Of a stretch of DNA of 54,673 nucleotides, positions 37,706 to 45,591 are shown in pieces. Under the pieces are notes generated by a model. The model did not search any database. It was not told the origin of the DNA and saw nothing but the letters and a program-made list of their open reading frames with translations. The number at the start of each line of letters is the position of its first letter. Position 1 is the stretch's first letter. The stretch comes from Deinococcus multiflagellatus (GTDB taxonomy: Bacteria > Deinococcota > Deinococci > Deinococcales > Deinococcaceae): assembly GCF_020166415.1 (NCBI RefSeq), contig NZ_JAIQXV010000025.1:1-54673 (forward strand), read 5' to 3'. The translations under genes and the position numbers were made by a program.

Positions 37706-39043
37706 ATGATTCACGATGCGCGTGTGCAGCCGCTGCGCCCCGGGGAAGCGGGCCGGCGCGGGTTCGTGTTGCTGTGGGTGCAGGCCAGCGTGCGGGTGCG
37801 CGACAACCACGCCCTGGAATACGCCGTGCAGGAGGCCAGCCGCCTGGACCTGCCGCTGGTGGCGGTCTTTGGCCTGACGCCCGCGTACCCCGAAGCCAAC
37901 GCCCGGCACTACCTGTATCTCCTGGAGGGCCTGCGCGACCTGCGCCAGGGTCTGGCAGAGCGCGGCATTCCCCTGCGCGTGGCCCTGGGCACGCCGCCCG
38001 AGGTGGCCCTGCAAGCGGCGCAGGAAGGCGCGGCCCTGGTGGTCACCGACGTGGGCTACGTGCGCGTGGCGCGCGAGTGGCGGGCGTGGCTGGCAGGGCG
38101 GCTGACGGTGCCGCTGGTGCAGGTGGAATCCGAAGCCGTGGTGCCGGTGCGCGTGGCCAGCCCCAAGCTGGAGGTGGGCGCGCGCACCCTGCGCCCCAAA
38201 CTACACCGCCTCTGGCACGAGTATCTGGTGCCCCTGGAGCCGCGCGAGCTGCGCCGCACCACCACCGACTGGGCCCTGGGCCTGGACCTGCACAGCCCCG
38301 CCGCGCAGGTCTCAGCCCTGCCCGTGGACCACAGCGTGCCCCCCGGCGCCGAGGAAGGCGGTGAGCACGCCGCGCTGGAGCTGCTGGAAGACTTCGTGAC
38401 CCGCAAGCTGGAGACCTACCACCTGCGCCGGAGTGACCCCACAGTGGACGGCAGCAGCCGCCTGAGCGCCGCGCTGCACTACGGCCACCTCTCGCCCCTG
38501 ACCGCTGCCCTGGCCGCCCGGGAGCACCCCGGCCCCGGCACGGACACGTTTCTGGAAGAGCTGATCGTGCGCCGCGAGCTGAGCTTTAACCTCTGCACCT
38601 ACAACCCCGCCTATGACCGCTACGAGGGGCTGCCCGCCTGGGCCCGCGCCACCCTGGAAGAGCACGCCGGGGACCCGCGCGAGGCCCTGTACACCCGCGA
38701 GGAACTGGACGCCGCGCAGACCCACGACCCCTACTGGAACGCCGCCCAGCGCCAGATGACCCGCACCGGGCGCATGCACAACTACATGCGCATGTACTGG
38801 GGCAAGAAGGTGCTGGAATGGACCCCCACGCCCCAGGCCGCCTACGAAACGCTGGTGTGGCTGAACAACCGCTACGAGCAGGACGGCCGCAACCCCAATT
38901 CCTGGGCGGGCCTGGACTGGGTGTTCGGGCAGCACGACCGCCCCTGGGCGCGGCGCCCCGTGTTCGGGATGGTGCGCTCCATGACCGCCGCTGGCCTAAG
39001 GCGCAAGTTCGACGCCGATCTGTACGCGCGCCAGTGGGCGTAG
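37706..39043 (+). CDS. class II deoxyribodipyrimidine (CPD) photolyase
   Basis: This enzyme repairs UV-induced cyclobutane pyrimidine dimers using light and FAD. The 445-residue protein has the N-terminal photolyase domain (FVLLWVQASVRVRDNHALEYAVQEASRLDLPLVAVFGL) and a C-terminal FAD-binding domain with class II signatures: LIVRRELSFNLCTYNP, DPYWNAAQRQMTRTGRMHNYMRMYWGKKVLEWT and LNNRYEQDGRNPNSWAGLDWVFGQHDRPW. The class II tryptophan-rich electron-transfer region (WGKKVLEW) is present. ATG at 37706 has GGGGAGG close by. Class II photolyases occur in animals, plants, archaea and some bacteria; D. radiodurans is generally described as lacking photoreactivation, so this is a species difference. 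It may have its own promoter. Confidence 0.93.
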   Translation: MIHDARVQPLRPGEAGRRGFVLLWVQASVRVRDNHALEYAVQEASRLDLPLVAVFGLTPAYPEANARHYLYLLEGLRDLRQGLAERGIPLRVALGTPPEVALQAAQEGAALVVTDVGYVRVAREWRAWLAGRLTVPLVQVESEAVVPVRVASPKLEVGARTLRPKLHRLWHEYLVPLEPRELRRTTTDWALGLDLHSPAAQVSALPVDHSVPPGAEEGGEHAALELLEDFVTRKLETYHLRRSDPTVDGSSRLSAALHYGHLSPLTAALAAREHPGPGTDTFLEELIVRRELSFNLCTYNPAYDRYEGLPAWARATLEEHAGDPREALYTREELDAAQTHDPYWNAAQRQMTRTGRMHNYMRMYWGKKVLEWTPTPQAAYETLVWLNNRYEQDGRNPNSWAGLDWVFGQHDRPWARRPVFGMVRSMTAAGLRRKFDADLYARQWA

Positions 39044-39065
39044 GAGCGCCCTTACAGTGGAGCCC

Positions 39066-40079
39066 ATGAGGGCCCCCAGCACCCCGGAGCTTGCCTGCCA
39101 CACCACCGCCAGCGGCGCACGCCTATACACCCTGCCGCTGCGCGCCTTTGCGGGCCTGCGCGCCAATGCCTACCTGGCCGTGCAGGGCGACCCGGCGCGG
39201 CCCGATTACACCGCCCTGGTGGACACCGGCAGCGCCCAGCCAGACAGCGTGGCGGACCTGCAGGCGGCCCTGGCGGCGGTGCGCGCGGCGGGTGAGGCGG
39301 TGGCCTGGGAAACGCTGCGCCGCGTGGTGATCACCCATCCGCACCCGGACCATGCCGGCGGACTGGCCGCCGTGCGCGCCCTGAGCCCGGCCCCGGTGGC
39401 GGCGCACGAGTGGGCCGTGCCCATCCTGGAACATCCGGAAGAGCGGCGCGACGCCTGGACCGCCGCTGTGGACAGTCACCTGCGCTGGGCCGGGATTCCG
39501 CTGGACAGTGACTACGCCGCCCGGCTGCGGCGCCGGGGCCAGAACCTGATGCAGCCGCCTGCCGGGCCCGTGGAGGCGCTGCGGGACGGCGACCGGCTGG
39601 ACGGCGTCTTTGAGGTGCTGCACACCCCCGGCCACGACGGCGCGCAGGTGTGCCTGCGGCTGGACGAGGTGCTGCTCAGCGCCGACCACCTGCTGCCCCA
39701 CCACTCGCCGCCGCTGATGCCCGAGCGCTACCAGCGGGGCGCGGGGGTGCGCCACTACCTTGCCTCACTGGACCGGGTGGCCGCACTGCCGGGGCTCACG
39801 CTGGCCCTGGGCGGCCACGACGGCCCCATGCCCGATCCGCAGGGCCGCATTCAGGGCCTGCGGGCGCGGCTACAGGCCAAGCTGGCCGCCGCCCGCGCCG
39901 CTGCCCAGAGCCCCACCACCATCTTTGACCTCACCCACCGCCTGCACCCCACCCTGCGCCCGCTGCAGGCGATCTTGCTGCTGGACCAGACGGCGGCGTT
40001 GGTGGAATATCTGGTCGAAACTGGCGCGGTGCAGGCCGACACCCGGGACGACGGCGCCCTGCTGGTGCAGGCCCGGTGA
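39066..40079 (+). CDS. metallo-beta-lactamase-fold hydrolase
   Basis: The 337-residue protein has the MBL motif HPHPDHAGG at about residues 96-104 and further metal ligands in HTPGHDGAQVCLRLD and LGGHDG. The C-terminal part after LTLALGGHDG is a helical extension (residues about 255-337), as in MBL-fold lactonases or RNase Z-like families with C-terminal winged-helix domains. Substrate is unknown. ATG at 39066 is used: TACAGT ends seven bases upstream, typical of leaderless genes here; an in-frame ATG at 39057 would overlap that box. Its last bases overlap the next gene's start in GTGA, so the pair is co-expressed. Confidence 0.85.
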   Translation: MRAPSTPELACHTTASGARLYTLPLRAFAGLRANAYLAVQGDPARPDYTALVDTGSAQPDSVADLQAALAAVRAAGEAVAWETLRRVVITHPHPDHAGGLAAVRALSPAPVAAHEWAVPILEHPEERRDAWTAAVDSHLRWAGIPLDSDYAARLRRRGQNLMQPPAGPVEALRDGDRLDGVFEVLHTPGHDGAQVCLRLDEVLLSADHLLPHHSPPLMPERYQRGAGVRHYLASLDRVAALPGLTLALGGHDGPMPDPQGRIQGLRARLQAKLAAARAAAQSPTTIFDLTHRLHPTLRPLQAILLLDQTAALVEYLVETGAVQADTRDDGALLVQAR

Positions 40080-40939
40080 GCGGGGCGCCGCCGCCCGGGA
40101 TGCTGGCCCACTGGGACGTGAAAACTTCGAACCCCCTGGGGGGCCGCCTGAACCAGCACTGGGCGGTGAGGGTGCAGGGGGAGCGTGCCGCCTTGCGCCG
40201 CTGGCACGGCGACGAGGCCCAGGTGCGCTATGAAGCGGCCCTGGTGCAGCAGGTTTCAGGTCTGGGCTGGGCGGTACCCACGCTGCTGGCAGAGCCGCTG
40301 CTGGCCCAGGGCGCGTGGTGGAGCCTGCACGCCTGGGTGCCCGGCACGGCGCCCGCGCGTGAGGCCGCCCGGCAGCGGGGCCGCTGGCTGGCAGAGGTGC
40401 ATGCGGCCTTTAAGGCCCTGCCCCCGCTGCCGCCGCGCCCCGGCTGGCGCCCTGCCCACGCCGTGCTGCTGGACCCAGAGACGGAGACCCTGCTGGACCG
40501 CTGCGAGGCCGCCCGGCCCGCTGAGGTGCGCCTGTACCGCTGGCACCTGCACCGGGCCCGCGCGGCGCTGCTGGCCCTGCCCCTTCAGGATCGCCCCAGC
40601 CACCTGCTGCACGGCGATTTCACCGCCTGGAACCTGCGCGCGCAGGGCGGGCGCCTGACGGGGCTGCTGGACTTTGAGCTGGCCCGCCCCGACGACCCGG
40701 TGGCCGAGTTCGCGCTGGCGTGGCGCGGCGTGCACGACGAGGTGGTGGCAGGCTACGACGACCTGCGCCCCCTGGGCGACGAGGCCCGCGCCCTGCTGAC
40801 CCCGCTGTGGTGGGCCCACTTGCTGGAGGGCGCCACGCTACACCTGCGCGCCGGCACCCAGGACGACGGCTGGACCGCGCGCAAGCTGCAGGTGCGCTCG
40901 CCTCTGATGGGCCCGCTCGCCGCGCCCTACCCGGGCTGA
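40076..40939 (+). CDS. APH-family phosphotransferase
   Basis: The 287-residue kinase-like protein has the aminoglycoside/choline phosphotransferase motif [14 protein letters not shown] (Brenner-type HGDxxxxN) and [19 protein letters not shown], the metal-binding DFE/DxD segment. The N-terminal lobe lacks a strongly conserved Gly loop. GTG start overlaps the stop of the MBL gene (GTGA), so it is translationally coupled. The pairing suggests a two-step reaction: hydrolysis and then phosphorylation of a small molecule. The substrate is not apparent. Drug resistance is possible but not supported further. Confidence 0.82.
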   Translation: MSGAPPPGMLAHWDVKTSNPLGGRLNQHWAVRVQGERAALRRWHGDEAQVRYEAALVQQVSGLGWAVPTLLAEPLLAQGAWWSLHAWVPGTAPAREAARQRGRWLAEVHAAFKALPPLPPRPGWRPAHAVLLDPETETLLDRCEAARPAEVRLYRWHLHRARAALLALPLQDRPSHLLHGDFTAWNLRAQGGRLTGLLDFELARPDDPVAEFALAWRGVHDEVVAGYDDLRPLGDEARALLTPLWWAHLLEGATLHLRAGTQDDGWTARKLQVRSPLMGPLAAPYPG

Positions 40940-40968
40940 GGGGGCCGGCTGCGGTACCCTGGAGCGTT

Positions 40969-41637
40969 ATGACCCCGGAGCGTTACGCCAAGATTCTGCG
41001 CGTGCTGAGCAGGCGCCAGCCCACCCTGACGGTCCTGATGGACGAGGTGAACAAGCCCCACAACCTCTCGGCCATCGTGCGCACCTGCGACGCGGTGGGG
41101 GTGCTGCAGGCCCACGCCGTGCCCCCCCGGGGCGGCAAGCTGGCCGACTTTGAGGGCCACACTTACGAGGCCACCAGCGGCAGCGCCCACAAATGGGTGC
41201 CGGTGCAGCGCCACGCCGACGCCGTGCAGGCCGTGCGCGCGTTGCAGGCCCAGGGCTTTGCGGTGCTGGCCACCCACCTCTCGCAGCGCAGCGTGGACTA
41301 CCGCGAGGCCGACTACACCCGCCCCACCTGCCTGCTGCTGGGCGCCGAGAAATGGGGCGTGTCGGATGAAGCCGCCGAGGCCGCCGACATGAACATCGTC
41401 GTGCCCATGTTTGGAATGGTGCAGAGCCTGAATGTGTCGGTGGCAGCGGCGACCATTCTGTTCGAGGCGCAGCGCCAGCGGCTGGCGGCGGGCCTGTACG
41501 ACGCGCCCCAGCTGAGCCCCGAGCAGCTGAGGGCCTGGGCCTTTGAGTGGGCCTATCCGGAGCTGGCCCCCGCCTACCGCGAGCGCGGCGAAGCCTACCC
41601 CGCGCTGGACGAGCACGGCCAGATCGTGGGGGGCTGA
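40969..41637 (+). CDS. trmH: tRNA (guanosine-18-2'-O)-methyltransferase
   Basis: TrmH methylates the 2'-OH of G18 in the D-loop of tRNAs using SAM. The 222-residue SPOUT protein matches E. coli TrmH closely: [45 protein letters not shown], then ILATHLS-type region ([34 protein letters not shown]) and the knot motif [29 protein letters not shown]. Arg in SAIVRTCD is the catalytic arginine. TACCCT ends eight bases before the ATG (leaderless). The preceding gene pair ends 29 bases upstream, so it may also be read from their transcript. Confidence 0.96.
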   Translation: MTPERYAKILRVLSRRQPTLTVLMDEVNKPHNLSAIVRTCDAVGVLQAHAVPPRGGKLADFEGHTYEATSGSAHKWVPVQRHADAVQAVRALQAQGFAVLATHLSQRSVDYREADYTRPTCLLLGAEKWGVSDEAAEAADMNIVVPMFGMVQSLNVSVAAATILFEAQRQRLAAGLYDAPQLSPEQLRAWAFEWAYPELAPAYRERGEAYPALDEHGQIVGG

Positions 41638-41651
41638 GAGGGGAGACCGGG

Positions 41652-41712
41652 GGCATCCGGGTTTCCGAGTGTGCTGCCCCGGCATAGAGGTCTGTTCCAG
41701 CCACCGGATGCC
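41652..41712. promoter_or_regulatory. long-range stem between trmH and terC
   Basis: GGGGGCATCCGG, about 15 bases after the trmH stop, pairs with CCGGATGCCTCC (about 41701-41712) with one G-U, enclosing about 37 bases. It could be a trmH 3'-end structure or part of a terC leader. It does not match the yybP-ykoY consensus as I know it. Confidence 0.35.
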
Positions 41713-41851
41713 TCCCTGGCGGACCAGACCGGTTGCGTGCAAATCGTTCATGAACCCTGAAGGGCGCCGCGCTGGGGTTCGCTAGACTGGGCAGCGCCGC
41801 GCCTCTTGAGCCGCCCTCCGAGGGGGCTGTGGGGCCAGAGGTTTTCAACAC

Positions 41852-41902
41852 ATGAACAAACTCGTGAAGCAGGCGGCCCACGCCGCCACCGGGGGCCGCT
41901 GA
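41852..41902 (+). CDS. short leader peptide coupled to terC
   Basis: A 16-residue frame, MNKLVKQAAHAATGGR, ends in TGA whose last base is the first base of the terC ATG (TGATG). This is the classic geometry of translational coupling: a ribosome ending here can restart on terC. AGAGG lies about 12 bases before its ATG. The peptide is basic at one end and otherwise Ala-rich. It could be regulatory or simply an opener for terC translation. It is too short for homology to help. Confidence 0.5.
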   Translation: MNKLVKQAAHAATGGR

Positions 41903-42720
41903 TGTTTGGCCTGGAGATGCCGCCCATCAACGCCGAATTCTGGGCGATTCTGGGCACCCTGATTCTGCTGGAAGGCCTGCTCTCGGCCGACAACGCGCTG
42001 GTGCTGGCCGTGATGGTCCGCCACCTGAAGGGCGACCTGCAGCGCAAGGCCCTGGCTTACGGGATTGGCGGGGCCGTGGTGCTGCGCATTCTGGGCGTGC
42101 TGCTGGCCAGCTACATCCTGGAATACTGGTGGCTGCGCGCCTTTGGGGCGGCGTACCTCGCTTACCTGGCCATTTCCCACTTCGTCAAGCAGCGCAGCAG
42201 TGAGGACGAGGCGGACGGCAAAGCCAAGGGCCGGGGCTTCTGGGCCACGGTGGTGCTGCTGAACCTCACCGACCTCGCCTTCAGCGTGGATTCCATTCTG
42301 GCGGGCGTGGCGCTCATTCCGCGCGGCATGCCCCGCGAGCAGGGCCTGACCATCGTGGTGTTCGGCGGGATTATCGGCCTGATCCTGATGCGAATTGCCG
42401 CCACGGTCTTCCTGAAGCTGCTGAACAAATACCCGGCCTTTGACCACGTGGCCTACGCGCTGGTGGGCTGGATCGCCGTGAAGCTGGGGCTGGAAACACT
42501 GGAAGCCGCCCACGAGATCTACCCGGCGGTGCCCTACTGGCACATGCCCCCGGTGATCTTCTGGGGCATGATGGCCGCCATTGCCGTGATCGGCTCCTTC
42601 CTGGCCACGCGCAAGCCCGCCATGTCCGACGCGGCGGCTGGCGCCCGTGCCAACGCCGTGGTGGACGAATTTGACGACACGGTGGCCGACGCCTCCGACG
42701 GCCGCATAGACGGGCGCTGA
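41902..42720 (+). CDS. TerC family integral membrane protein
   Basis: TerC/Alx-type proteins have about seven membrane segments; members export Mn2+ or support metal loading of exported proteins and tellurite resistance. The 272-residue protein shows the two acidic membrane motifs typical of the family: LLEGLLSADNALVLAVMV (residues about 21-38) and LLNLTDLAFSVDSILAGVALI. Asp residues in SADNA and SVDSI are the predicted metal site. The C-terminal tail is acidic (DEFDDTVADASDGRID). Manganese handling matters in radiation-resistant Deinococcus, so Mn export is a plausible role, as inference. The start overlaps the leader peptide stop. A strong stem-loop follows the gene (42755-42782). Confidence 0.9.
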   Translation: MFGLEMPPINAEFWAILGTLILLEGLLSADNALVLAVMVRHLKGDLQRKALAYGIGGAVVLRILGVLLASYILEYWWLRAFGAAYLAYLAISHFVKQRSSEDEADGKAKGRGFWATVVLLNLTDLAFSVDSILAGVALIPRGMPREQGLTIVVFGGIIGLILMRIAATVFLKLLNKYPAFDHVAYALVGWIAVKLGLETLEAAHEIYPAVPYWHMPPVIFWGMMAAIAVIGSFLATRKPAMSDAAAGARANAVVDEFDDTVADASDGRIDGR

Positions 42721-42754
42721 GCCCAGCGCACCTGACCACGCTCACGCGCGGGCC

Positions 42755-42782
42755 GCTTTCCCCAGGGAGGCGGCCCGCGCCG
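42755..42782 (+). terminator. strong stem-loop after terC
   Basis: CGCGGGCCGC and GCGGCCCGCG form a perfect stem around about 13 bases, with no T-run. It is likely a transcript end or pause before the apgM promoter. Confidence 0.5.
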
Positions 42783-42843
42783 CTGTGGCCTTGCCCATAT
42801 GCCCTGACCTGCCGCCTTTGGGACCAGCGTTACACTGGCCCGC

Positions 42844-44076
42844 ATGAGCGACCAACTGGACACCATCCGCAGCCTCGCCAAGAAGACCGACAGCAAGATT
42901 CTGATGGTCGTGCTGGACGGCGTGGGCGGCCTGCCGCTGACCGTGAACGGCGACAGCGAACTGGCCGCCGCCAAGACCCCCAACCTGGACGCGCTGGCCG
43001 CGCAGAGCCAGCTGGGGCAGGTGGAACTGGTGGGCGCCGGCATCACGCCGGGCAGCGGCCCCGGGCACCTGAGTCTCTTTGGCTACGACCCCCTGAAGTA
43101 CGTGGTGGGGCGCGGCGCCCTCTCGGCCGTGGGCATCGGCGTGAAGCTGGCCGCAGGCGACGTGGCCGTGCGCGGCAACTTTGCCACCCTGGGCGAGGGC
43201 CGCGTGGTGCACGACCGCCGCGCCGGGCGCCCCAGCGACGCCAAGAATGCCGAGATCGTGGCCCGGCTGCGCGCCGCCATCCCCGAGATCGAGGGCACCC
43301 CGGTGGAGATCTACACCGAAAGCGAGCACCGCTTCGTGGTGGTGTTCCGCGCCCAGGGGGGCACGCCGCTGGGCGCGGGCCTCAGCGATGTGGACCCGCA
43401 GGCCACCGGCGTTCAGCCCCTCGTGGCCCAGGCGCACGACGAGGCCAGCGGGCGCACGGCCGCACTGGTCAACGCCTTTGTGGCCCGCGCCGAGGCTGCC
43501 CTGGCGGGCGAGCCCCAGGTGAACGGCGTGCTGTTCCGGGGCTACAGCGACGTGCCGCACTTCCCGTCCTTTGACGATGCGTACGGGCTGCGCGCCGCGT
43601 GCATTGCCAGCTACCCCATGTACAAGGGGCTGGCGAGCCTCGTGGGCATGGACGTGCTGGAAGTGCAGGGCACCGAAGACGCCCTGGACGGCAAGGTGCA
43701 GGCGCTGGGCCAGCACTGGGCCGACTACGACTTCTTCTACTTCCACGTCAAGAAAACCGATTCTGCCGGTGAGGACGGCGATTTTGCCGCCAAGGTGAAA
43801 AAGATCGAGCTGTTCGACGCCCTGCTGCCGCAGCTGCTGGCCCTCAAGCCCGACGTGCTGGCGATTGTGGGCGACCACAGCACCCCCAGCAAACTCGCCA
43901 CCCACTCGTGGCACCCGGTGCCCCTGCTGATTCACAGCGAGTACGGCCGCAAGGACACCGCCGCCCGCTACACCGAGGAAGAAGCCCAGAAGGGCAGCCT
44001 GGGCCTGCGCCGGGGCACAGATGTCATGCCGCTGCTGATGGCCAATGCCCTGAAACTGAACAAGTACGGCGCCTGA
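42844..44076 (+). CDS. apgM: archaeal-type cofactor-independent phosphoglycerate mutase
   Basis: This enzyme interconverts 3- and 2-phosphoglycerate in glycolysis. The 410-residue protein belongs to the alkaline-phosphatase-superfamily ApgM branch common in archaea. Signs are [15 protein letters not shown] near the N terminus (metal-binding Asp), [19 protein letters not shown] (catalytic Ser region), [15 protein letters not shown] and [28 protein letters not shown] (Asp-His metal ligands). TACACT ends seven bases before the ATG (leaderless). A CAGCGGCCCC/GGGGCCGCTG hairpin follows the gene. It is monocistronic by appearance. Confidence 0.94.
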   Translation: MSDQLDTIRSLAKKTDSKILMVVLDGVGGLPLTVNGDSELAAAKTPNLDALAAQSQLGQVELVGAGITPGSGPGHLSLFGYDPLKYVVGRGALSAVGIGVKLAAGDVAVRGNFATLGEGRVVHDRRAGRPSDAKNAEIVARLRAAIPEIEGTPVEIYTESEHRFVVVFRAQGGTPLGAGLSDVDPQATGVQPLVAQAHDEASGRTAALVNAFVARAEAALAGEPQVNGVLFRGYSDVPHFPSFDDAYGLRAACIASYPMYKGLASLVGMDVLEVQGTEDALDGKVQALGQHWADYDFFYFHVKKTDSAGEDGDFAAKVKKIELFDALLPQLLALKPDVLAIVGDHSTPSKLATHSWHPVPLLIHSEYGRKDTAARYTEEEAQKGSLGLRRGTDVMPLLMANALKLNKYGA

Positions 44077-44385
44077 CCGTTGCTCCCAGGGGCACGGCAG
44101 AGGACACTCTGAACGGCTCAGACTGAAAGCCGCGAAGATTCGGAAAAGGCAGCGGCCCCAGCGGAAGGGAGGGGCCGCTGTTGGGGCGCACCCGCAGCGT
44201 GGCCCCGGCTCGGCAGCCGCTGGGCTACGCCTGCACCCACAACGGCAGGGCTCCGGCCCCTTTGCCCCACTCTTTCCCTGAAAATCAGCTCAAGGGCGAA
44301 GGCCAATGGGTGTCAGGTCACGGTCAGTTTTGCGCGGCAAGGTGGAGGCCTTGGGTGGCCCTGCGGCCACCGGGAGGGAATGTCT
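44077..44385. other. gene-free spacer after apgM
   Basis: A strong CAGCGGCCCC/GGGGCCGCTG stem-loop spans about 44151-44181 and probably ends apgM transcription. The rest to the next start holds no gene I can support; GGGAGG at 44372-44377 is the ribosome site of the next gene. Confidence 0.55.
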
Positions 44386-44880
44386 ATGCGAAAAGCCCTG
44401 ATCGTGGCCGCGCTGCTGCTGACCCCAGCCGGCGCCCAGACCCTGAGCGTGAATATCAGCGCCAGCGTGCCCTACCCCCAGATTCTGCAGACGGCGGCCA
44501 ATGTGGCGCAGCTGCTGTCGCAGGGGGTGCAGGTGTCGTTCCTGACCCCGGGCAGCCAGCCGGCCGCCACCCTGAGCCCCAGCGGCAGCCTTGTGGTGAA
44601 CCCCGCGTCGCCGGATGGCACCCGCCTGACCCAGGTGCAGGTGACCACCCCCACCCCCAGCGGTCCCATCCGCGAGATTTACCCGCTGGCCCAGCCGCTC
44701 ACCGTGGGCCAGAATGTGCAGCCCCAGAGCATTGTGGTGCGCGGCCAGGACGGCACAGCCCGCCCCCTGACGAGCGTGATGGGCCGCCAGGCCGCCTGGG
44801 CCAAGGCCCCGGGCCTGCAGAAGAAGCCCGGCGGGATGCCCCCGGGGCAGTACAAGAAGGCCCAGGGCAGCAAGAAATAA
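44386..44880 (+). CDS. secreted protein of unknown function
   Basis: This 164-residue exported protein has a short signal peptide (MRKALIVAALLLTPAGAQ). The mature protein is Val/Pro/Gln/Thr-rich with beta-like alternation (TLSVNISASVPYPQILQTAANVAQLLSQGVQVSFL) and a basic, Gly/Pro-rich C-terminal tail (KKPGGMPPGQYKKAQGSKK). No family is recognised. I choose the second ATG (44386) because GGGAGG sits eight bases before it but only two before the first ATG. An intrinsic terminator follows at once. Confidence 0.7.
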   Translation: MRKALIVAALLLTPAGAQTLSVNISASVPYPQILQTAANVAQLLSQGVQVSFLTPGSQPAATLSPSGSLVVNPASPDGTRLTQVQVTTPTPSGPIREIYPLAQPLTVGQNVQPQSIVVRGQDGTARPLTSVMGRQAAWAKAPGLQKKPGGMPPGQYKKAQGSKK

Positions 44881-44894
44881 CCGGCCCCCCTCGT

Positions 44895-44924
44895 CCCCGC
44901 CCCTTCCCACATGGGCGGGGGCTT
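44895..44924 (+). terminator. intrinsic terminator
   Basis: CCCCGCCC (44895-44902) and GGGCGGGG (44913-44920) form the stem, followed by GCTTT. It ends the secreted-protein gene and lies just before the next start. Confidence 0.75.
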
Positions 44925-45481
44925 TGCCATGCTGGGGCGTGCTCCTGCCCCGCCCGCTACTGGTGCTGGACCTGGATGAGACCCCCTGGCACGGCGAGCT
45001 GGGCGAGGCCACCCAGGTCACCTTTGCGCTGCGGCCCCACCTGGGCTTTTTTCTCCAGGCCGTGGCCCAGGCCTACGATCTGGCGGTGTGGACCGCCGCC
45101 GGCAACGACTGGCTGCAGGCAGGGTTACAGGCGATCAAGCACGAAACGGGGGTGGATCTGGCGGCCCAGGCCGTCTTTCTCTGGGACCGGGGGCGCTGCA
45201 CCTGGCGCCGGGACGAGGCCGGCGCACTGCACTTCCGCAAGCCGGCCCGCAAGTTCCGGGCCCGGTGGCTGCGCGCCCGGTATCCCCGCGAGCGGATTCT
45301 GGCGGTGGACGACCTGGCCGCGAACTATGCCTGCGGGTATGGCCACCTCGTGCGCGTGACCCCCTGGACCGGCGCCCCCGACGACACCGAACGGCTGGAC
45401 CTCGCCCGGTATCTGCTGCAGATTGCCCCCGTCCCGGACCTGCGCGCCTTGGAAAAGCGCGGCTGGCGCGCCCGGCTGTAA
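44924..45481 (+). CDS. HAD-superfamily FCP1/NIF-like phosphatase
   Basis: The 185-residue protein has the DxDxT motif of HAD phosphatases of the FCP1/SCP (NLI-interacting factor) type: LLVLDLDETPWHGE, then AVWTAAGNDW (motif II-like Thr), RKFRARWLR and ILAVDDLAANYACGYGHLVRV (motif IV Asp pair). Eukaryotic relatives dephosphorylate the RNA polymerase II tail; bacterial ones have unknown substrates, small phospho-metabolites or proteins. The start is uncertain: ATG at 44924 or GTG at 44939 (VLLPRPLLVLDLDET). It follows the terminator of the preceding gene by a few bases, so it must have its own promoter overlapping that stem. Confidence 0.8.
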   Translation: MPCWGVLLPRPLLVLDLDETPWHGELGEATQVTFALRPHLGFFLQAVAQAYDLAVWTAAGNDWLQAGLQAIKHETGVDLAAQAVFLWDRGRCTWRRDEAGALHFRKPARKFRARWLRARYPRERILAVDDLAANYACGYGHLVRVTPWTGAPDDTERLDLARYLLQIAPVPDLRALEKRGWRARL

Positions 45482-45591
45482 AGGTGGAGTGGGGGCGAGG
45501 CAGCGGCGACGGCCGAGGCGGCTGGCGCCCTGACCCTCTCTGTCAAGGCCTCGGGCTGTAGCCGCAGGGCCACAGCTGCCGCACCCTGCCC

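Noticed and set aside
41638..41901. yybP-ykoY manganese riboswitch before terC
   Set aside because: The conserved core words and paired geometry could not be found in this interval.
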